Source: Bombardia bombarda (taxonomy: Eukaryota; Ascomycota; Sordariomycetes; Sordariales; Lasiosphaeriaceae). Taken from it: a stretch of DNA of 64,000 nt. Made by a program: the position numbers and the translations under genes. How positions within the stretch are numbered: position 1 is the first letter of the stretch; each line of letters begins with the position of its first letter. The notes beneath the pieces are model-generated. The model did not search any database, was not told the origin of the DNA, and was given only the letters and a program-made list of their open reading frames with translations. Below are positions 58,192-64,000 of the stretch, in pieces. Where the stretch lies: positions 1,426,001 through 1,490,000 of the forward strand of contig JAULSR010000002.1 in NCBI GenBank assembly GCA_030512295.1. Direction: 5' to 3'.

Positions 58192-60975
58192 ATGGACGGC
58201 AGGAAATCCGCCTCGTCTGGAAAAGCATCAGGGGCGACGAAGCGGAAAGAACCCCCGTCAGGGACGGGTAACGCCAGGGGCGGCCAGGGCAATAATGGTC
58301 AGGCCAAAGACGGGCGCCCGCCAAATCGCGCCCCGAAACGCGTCAAATTCCACGATGCCCGAAACATTCGCACCCAGCCGTCCGACGCCGCCCTTGAGGA
58401 CGGCCGCCTCGACTTGCAGAGGTTTCTCAATGCGCGCGAGTTCGAGATCAAGGCGCTCGAGTCGAGCATGCGCAAGTGCAAAGCCGTCAATGCCACCAGA
58501 GTTTTTCAGCAGGTGCCCCGCGCCATGAGGCGGAGGACAGCCAGCCATAATGTGAAGAGGATACCCAAGCGATTGAGGGAGAGGGCTAGGAAGGAACAGA
58601 TCGACGACAAGACCCCGACGATAGAGGCGAGAAGGCGCCGTCCCCGGACCACACGCGCCAGGATACGCGCCGAGACTGCGAAGAAACTCGGCATCCTGGC
58701 TGCAAGGAAAAAGAAGAAAATGCTCGATAACACCGCTGAGGGAGCAGCTGGCACCTCAGTGCAACCAACAGTAGAAACCAGGGCCCCAAGGCCAAAGATT
58801 CGCCGGAATACCCTGAACCAGGCCCCCAAAATAAAGTCGAAATTCCGCAAGCGCCAGATCAATAAGACTTGGCTGCCCACACATGTATGGCATGCGAAAA
58901 GGGCAACCATGACAGAACCAAGCCATCCTCTTTGGCGGTTTGCTATCCCGCTCACACCGACTCAAAAGTGCTACCGACCAATCCATCGAGCCTCTGGACA
59001 AAAAGGAGCTGTTGCTTGGGATATGAGCTATATGAGCACAATTGGACTCTATGGGTCAGATGAAGGTGCTGAGCGAGTCTTGAGGGCCATTGGTCTGACG
59101 CAGGAAAGCATTTGGGGCGGACGAGGTCGGAACTGGAGAGCCGGTGCCAGGAAGTGGACTGGTTTTTTGAGCAAGCAAAGAAAAGAAGGCAGGCGAGATA
59201 TCGGTCCTGCTACGATAATATGGAATCCGGAAGAAGAGATGGACTTGACCCATCCGAAAAAGTCGCAAAGACAAATCTTCATTCGCACACATCCATCCTG
59301 CTTCCTTGAGCTCTTCCAGGAACTCCTAAAGCTCGTCAAGATGCAGACTCCCCAGCTTCATGTTGAGGACTTGCGCTTTGAGATTGGCAGTATTGAGATT
59401 ACTGGGCCCGGCTCGACAGAAACCTTGCTTGGTATTATCCAACCATATTACGACAAACCTGAGGCAAAGGAGAACCAGGCACGCATATTCAAGTCTCTCG
59501 ATGGCGTAACCAACCCAGCTTCTCTTCCTAAAGACGCCTTGCTGGCTTTCTCGGCCATGGACCCCAGGCTGGGGCATCCATCAAAGAGCAACAAGTCTTC
59601 AACTGGAAGCGTCAGCTCGACTCTTCTAGACACCCTGACGAACTGGCCTATTGGAGAGAACCCAAAGCCATATGGTCTGTTTAGTCGAGACAGTCGGTAT
59701 GCGGCTTCTAAATTGCCTTCTCTAAAGTCCATAAATCGGCGAAAGGGCACCGGTCTGCCTGGAAATGGCCTCCGTGTCACCGCCGTCGACCCTCCGATTC
59801 CAGTCATCCTGTTCGCCTCACGGCCTGCAACTGATGGACAGGCACAAGGAACATGGACACTGCTGGCACCTTGGAAGTGCATTTTACCTGTTTGGTACAG
59901 CCTAATGCATTATCCTCTCTCCAGTGGGGGCAACCCACACCTTGGGGGTTTGGAGGAGCAGAGGCAAATTGCTTTCGAACAAGGTGCCCCTTGGTTCCCC
60001 GTTGATTTTCCTGGAACCGAGGCAGGAGCGAGCTGGGAGCTTGAGCAGCGAGAAAAAAGATTACGAGACTGGGGTCGACGTCCCAAGGGCAAGCGTGTCG
60101 AATGGAGATCGCTTGATCTAGGTGCTGGGCGAAAGGGCGAGATTGGAGATGGACTGGCGTGTGACTTTGAATACCTCTTCAGGCTTCCGAAGGATGATGC
60201 GCAAAAGGAAACCGGAAATTGCGATGCCTCTGTTCCAGATCCTGATGCGATGCAGATTGATGGCATCGAATATCACGAACCTCGCGAGGTCTCCCACTCC
60301 TCATTACTCATGGTTCAGCATATGGAAAAAGCATCCTTCAACGCACTATTCTCGTCTGCAAATCTTGGCAAAGCCCCTGCCTATTCAGTCATCACTGTCC
60401 AACTCACCTTCGTTACAAGAGGCATCGCAAATGTTTGCGCTAGAATCTACCGCCTCCCGACTCGAGCGCCGACTGTCATTCCGCCGTCTACGGACACAGA
60501 GGTTCCTGCCACCCCATTACCCAGCCCTGGGCTACCCTCTGATCTAAGGGACCACTGGCTGGCAAACCTGCCCCTCAAATCGATACATCCCAATGTCGGA
60601 TCTTCCCGAGGTAGGCAAGGAAGGCGGCAGCAGCAGCAGGCCACTCGCCAATTTCTCCCCGGTACCAATCTGGCAGAACGCAAAAGTCTCTTAGCGAGGT
60701 CGCTTGTCACGACGAGCTTGCCGTACCCAGCGCCGTCTGCCACTCAGAAGGATATTGGAGGACACCCCTTTTGCCCGAGCGAAGAGGACTTGATTGGGTT
60801 TGTGACGAGCGGATCATTCAGTCTTAGCGAGGGAAAAGGCACAGCAATTGGCTCAATTTCCGCGGAGAGGGCGTTTGGAGCATTGAAAGGGGCAGGGGCC
60901 AAGGAGGGAAAGCTTTGCGTTGTGAGGAACGCAGGAGAAAGCGTGGGATGGCTAGCACGCTGGGAGGCTATCTGA
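58192..60975 (+). CDS. POP1: RNase P/RNase MRP subunit Pop1
   Basis: One exon of 927 residues starts at MDGRKSASSGKASG. The basic N-terminal Pop1 domain is clear (RFLNAREFEIKALESSMRK, RAMRRRTASHNVKRIPKRLRERARKE, KWLPTHVWHAKR-type region with RATMTEPSHPLWRFAIP). It is followed by GAVAWDMSYMSTIGLYG and by the POPLD domain around ILPVWYSLMHYPLSSGGNPHLGGLEEQRQIAFEQGAPWFP. The C-terminus IGFVTSGSFSLSEGKGTAIGSISAERAF is the final conserved block. Pop1 is the largest protein of RNase P and RNase MRP, holding the RNA and cutting tRNA leaders and rRNA precursors in the nucleus. Length is within the family range (about 850-1000). Confidence 0.93.
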   Translation: MDGRKSASSGKASGATKRKEPPSGTGNARGGQGNNGQAKDGRPPNRAPKRVKFHDARNIRTQPSDAALEDGRLDLQRFLNAREFEIKALESSMRKCKAVNATRVFQQVPRAMRRRTASHNVKRIPKRLRERARKEQIDDKTPTIEARRRRPRTTRARIRAETAKKLGILAARKKKKMLDNTAEGAAGTSVQPTVETRAPRPKIRRNTLNQAPKIKSKFRKRQINKTWLPTHVWHAKRATMTEPSHPLWRFAIPLTPTQKCYRPIHRASGQKGAVAWDMSYMSTIGLYGSDEGAERVLRAIGLTQESIWGGRGRNWRAGARKWTGFLSKQRKEGRRDIGPATIIWNPEEEMDLTHPKKSQRQIFIRTHPSCFLELFQELLKLVKMQTPQLHVEDLRFEIGSIEITGPGSTETLLGIIQPYYDKPEAKENQARIFKSLDGVTNPASLPKDALLAFSAMDPRLGHPSKSNKSSTGSVSSTLLDTLTNWPIGENPKPYGLFSRDSRYAASKLPSLKSINRRKGTGLPGNGLRVTAVDPPIPVILFASRPATDGQAQGTWTLLAPWKCILPVWYSLMHYPLSSGGNPHLGGLEEQRQIAFEQGAPWFPVDFPGTEAGASWELEQREKRLRDWGRRPKGKRVEWRSLDLGAGRKGEIGDGLACDFEYLFRLPKDDAQKETGNCDASVPDPDAMQIDGIEYHEPREVSHSSLLMVQHMEKASFNALFSSANLGKAPAYSVITVQLTFVTRGIANVCARIYRLPTRAPTVIPPSTDTEVPATPLPSPGLPSDLRDHWLANLPLKSIHPNVGSSRGRQGRRQQQQATRQFLPGTNLAERKSLLARSLVTTSLPYPAPSATQKDIGGHPFCPSEEDLIGFVTSGSFSLSEGKGTAIGSISAERAFGALKGAGAKEGKLCVVRNAGESVGWLARWEAI

Positions 60976-61211
60976 AGTCGGGAGTGAATATGGGTCCTTT
61001 GTTATTTGTCGCCTATGGCGTTTCGGCTTTATTCCTACCTATTATGTCGACCAGTTGGAGGTTGACTGTCTGTGGTCTTTTTCTGTTATTGGCTCGATTA
61101 TGGACCCATCAGAAGCGGCAGTTCAGTTGAAGTATCGACTTTATATTGACCTTTGAGAGTCTAACAGCTAAAGAAAAGAAAGGAGCGGGCTTACAGCCCC
61201 GGACCTCATTT

Positions 61212-61367
61212 CTACCTCTCCATCTTTTCCCAGTAACTTTGCAGTCGGCGATCGGCCTCCCTGAACAGCACGTCAGCTGCAGTCACTGATTTTGTCGCAA
61301 ATGTCCTGGTCTTCCCGCCGGAAGCATATTCGGGCTCTTGGGGCTGCTCTGGCCGCACAATTTGGAT
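61212..61367 (-). CDS. Probable terminal exon of an unrecognised small gene
   Basis: Past the end of Pop1, on the opposite strand, a CCCACAG acceptor after a long pyrimidine tract opens 51 residues ending in TAG: IQIVRPEQPQEPEYASGGK onward, with TRTFATKSVTAADVLFREADRR and a C-terminus LQSYWEKMER. The composition is that of a real protein and the exon has good codon use and an amphipathic, charged end. Upstream exons could not be fixed: no ATG lies on the minus strand between 61,380 and 61,600, and a GTCAGT near 61396 may be the donor. An ATG at about 61614 (MMIFFIHSSRG) might begin the gene. I do not recognise the family. Confidence 0.45.
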   Translation of the reverse strand: MQIVRPEQPQEPEYASGGKTRTFATKSVTAADVLFREADRRLQSYWEKMER

Positions 61368-63945
61368 CTGTGGGAAAAGAAAAAAAAGAAAAGTACTGAC
61401 GACGCTCGGGCCGACGAGGTGGTGAAATGTCCTGGATCAAGCGCTGATCGGTTCGATGCTAAAACTTTTGGGGCCCAACCAGTATCTCTCGATCTTTATT
61501 AGTCAAGATCTGAAACCTGTGGACTTGATATTTGTCGGAACCTTATCCGGGAAAACGACTGGCACTAGGAGAAAAAACGACGAGCCTCGAGACGAGTGAA
61601 TGAAAAAGATCATCATAAGACAGATGACAGAGATAAGGGGGCCCCAATGCGGTTGCATAGGTACTTGGCCCGCAATTGGGCCGTTTTGTTTTTGGCTTGA
61701 GCCTTGCGCCATCCGATGTCTGCACTCTGCACTCTGCATAGTAACTGATAGATGTGTCATATTTTCGTTTTTTGGGCCATTATCCCATCTTTTTCTTTTG
61801 GGCGATTTGTGTGTTGGCGACGTTCAAATTTATCGGACGGGCTGCCCCGGCCCCCAGCTGCGGTAAAGTACTTCTTCGGCTTGAGTTCGGCTTACCTTGG
61901 CTTCGACTGGACCCCAACTCAAGGTAGAGGTACGCATCACAGAGCAGCAGCACACTCGAGAAAGGCACAAGTAATTTCCGCCTTAGGAAACATCGCCAAT
62001 GACCCTTGAAGAAAGAGCCTATTCTAGCCATAAACAGGAAAATCGTTGAACGGATGAATCTGAGAAAAGGGGGATACCAATACATACTTCTACACTGTTG
62101 CAGAGCAAGCAAAGCACGTCACTTTTTTATCTGCCGCGTACCTAGGTGCCGTTATACGTACGACAACAACGACGTGCACTGCCTTGTCTGAGGCAACCTT
62201 TGATGACTGGGAAAATGAGAGTCAGGTTTCACTGTACTATCATAATTTCCGAACAATCCGCGCGAACGGTGAAGGCCAGAATTTGACTGAGTGACTCTCA
62301 ACATATCGAGCGGTGTACGAATCTCTAATTTAGGCGTGTCCAAAGTTGAAAGGGCATCCGTGAATGTGGAGGAGATCGATACTTTGCAGATGCGGTGGAG
62401 CTACCTAGGATGCCCGTCCATATTGGGATATGATGTGCCAGGGCGGCAAGGCAGCTTGGCAGGCTAATGGCTGGGCAGGGTTGCCTGCAATGGCCTGCCC
62501 CAGACTAAGGTAACCTACCACAACCAAGCATGGGCCTCATGGCGGGACCAGCGCCCGTTCGGCCATTCACTCTCATTCAGTCTATGGGATGGTGCTTTGC
62601 TTTGCTGCTGGTGAGGAATCCCATCATTATCTTGCTCTCCGCAGTACTACCTTAGGTCTGTCTGTAGATCGTAACCAGTACTCTGTATGGACGGGATAGC
62701 GAACGCATCCATATCTCCGCACGCCTATCTCCATCCCACATCCCACATCCCACCATAGATTGGTAGGCATAGTACCTACAGTAGACCAAGCTGGTTATAT
62801 CCCGTATCCCCAGGTTCAAAAGGATGATCCCTTCTCGTCAGTCAGCCCGTCCGGCCCCATCCCCATTGTCCATCAACAAACAGGAATGGAACAATGGGTG
62901 CAAGTGGGGGCAACAATGAACCACTGTTTGGCACAAATGCAGGAGGAAAAAGATCTGTGCCGCCATCACGAGCTGGAACAGATCGGCCCAGAATAGGTAC
63001 CCCATACTTGCCATAGTAGCGAAAGCTAGGTGGATTCTAATCTGCTATGGATCGGGCAGCACCAGCACCAGCCAGCACCAGCCCGTTCGCGCCTTCCAAC
63101 CCATCCGCACCCTTGATCATCCAATCCAGGTTTCGCATCTGGCAATACCTTGCATCCGGCCGGTACCATCCACGAACAAAGCACACACCACGCACAGGGA
63201 GCTATCGACGGCTCAGTCTGCCCGATCTTTGCACTTGGACTTTGGTCACTCACTCACTCACCCTTCCGTTTCCGCTCCACCTCCACCTTCACACACCCCC
63301 TCTCCCGTTCTACTGCAGTAGTGTCTCTCTCTCTCTCTCTCTCTCTCCCCGTCTTCCCCTCCCCTAACCGGCCTGCCATCTGAAGGCTTCCAAATACCTG
63401 GGTACCTCCGTCCCTTCTCATCACTGCTGCCCCGCTCCGCTCTCGGGCCTGTCTGTCTGTTCTGTGTCACTGTCTGTCGAGGCCTTGGTGATCGTCAGGT
63501 TGCACCGACTCTCGCCAGCTACCGGCTTGGCGAGGGCCAAGGCAGCCCACCACCCACACACATACAACACACCTGTGACCTCGCAACTAATAGTAGCTAC
63601 CTTAGTAGCTATACTACTTGCTACACCTGCGCCCCCAAAAGTCCAGACACCCGCCCGCCGCCCGCCCTCCCGCCCTACCGATGTCTCTAGTCTCTATGCC
63701 CTCTTGGACATGGATGATAAACCCCACCTCTGCATATAACTTATTACACCTCGCGTCGTGAGACTGCCCGTGGCATGACGGTCCGAGTGAAGCCTTTACC
63801 TGTGCCTTACAGGACTAGGACTGTATTATCCCATATCGTCGTCTCGTCTAGCCAGCCTCGTGCCTTTTCTCTTCTTGATCCGTATCCAGCCAGCCGCCTT
63901 CGTTGACCAAGGCAAAGTCCAAAGAACGGAACTGCTGGCAGCTCG
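61368..63945. other. Mostly gene-free right end
   Basis: No convincing gene was found apart from possible upstream exons of the small gene at 61212. CCTAGG-type sequences lie at 62139 and 62404. A CT dinucleotide tract (about 63318-63350) and pyrimidine-rich sequence up to about 63,900 look like promoter and leader for a plus-strand gene at the edge. Confidence 0.45.
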
Positions 63946-64000
63946 ATGGCGTACCCGTCGCTATCGCTGGCGAGTAGCAGTGCCTCCGTCCTTGCCCACC
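63946..64000 (+). CDS. Possible start of a gene running off the right edge
   Basis: An ATG at 63946 opens MAYPSLSLASSSASVLAH and stays open to the last base. It follows a long pyrimidine-rich leader-like region with a CT tract, typical of fungal promoters. Eighteen codons are too few to name a product, and the frame may be chance. Confidence 0.3.
   Translation, partial: MAYPSLSLASSSASVLAH

Overview
The window is eukaryotic nuclear DNA from a filamentous ascomycete (Pezizomycotina). A Sordariomycete is my best guess, inferred from gene content and style rather than from a marker gene. The genes carry short introns of about 44-160 bases with GT-AG ends and CTAAC-like branch points. Intergenic DNA holds CT/GA tracts and many copies of a TACCTAGGTA palindrome. 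No bacterial operon logic, rRNA, tRNA, CRISPR array or intact transposon was seen. Sixteen genes were recognised by protein family. Exon joints were worked out by hand from splice signals and frame and should be read as models.

Left part (1-13 kb): the 3' end of a hybrid histidine kinase (+); a small Dabb-fold protein (+); an SRPBCC-like protein (-) whose frame is broken in one or two places; a secreted WSC-domain protein (-) with a very long Thr/Glu/Pro minisatellite stalk; and a membrane-anchored cupredoxin-like protein (-) with a pure polyglutamine run. Middle part (13.8-34.7 kb): a GRAM-TBC-EF-hand Rab GAP of the Mdr1/Gyp2 type (-), a cAMP-dependent protein kinase catalytic subunit (-), a tail-anchored inositol polyphosphate 5-phosphatase of the INP54 type (-), casein kinase 1 of the Hrr25 type (-) with a 12-base first coding exon, then about 5 kb with no convincing gene, a small hypothetical gene (+) and a short-chain dehydrogenase (+).

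Right part (38-64 kb): the Pal1 cell-morphology protein (+), a RecA/Rad51-paralog-like protein with a degenerate Walker A loop (+), a two-domain fasciclin protein (-), a C2H2 zinc-finger protein with an N-terminal membrane segment (+), the exosome subunit Rrp40 (-), the ribosome-associated Hsp70-like Ssz1 (+), an NT-C2-domain protein with a 24-base microexon (-) and the RNase P/MRP subunit Pop1 (+). A probable terminal exon of an unrecognised gene lies just past Pop1, and a possible gene start runs off the right edge.

The genes form no single pathway. Two themes can be seen. One is signalling and membrane traffic (histidine kinase, PKA, CK1, 5-phosphatase, TBC GAP, Pal1, NT-C2). The other is a local group for RNA processing and translation (Rrp40, Ssz1, Pop1), in which Rrp40 and Ssz1 are divergent with start codons about 660 bases apart. 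The item most worth a second look is the zinc-finger protein whose N-terminus carries a membrane anchor; its architecture suggests a membrane-held transcription factor.
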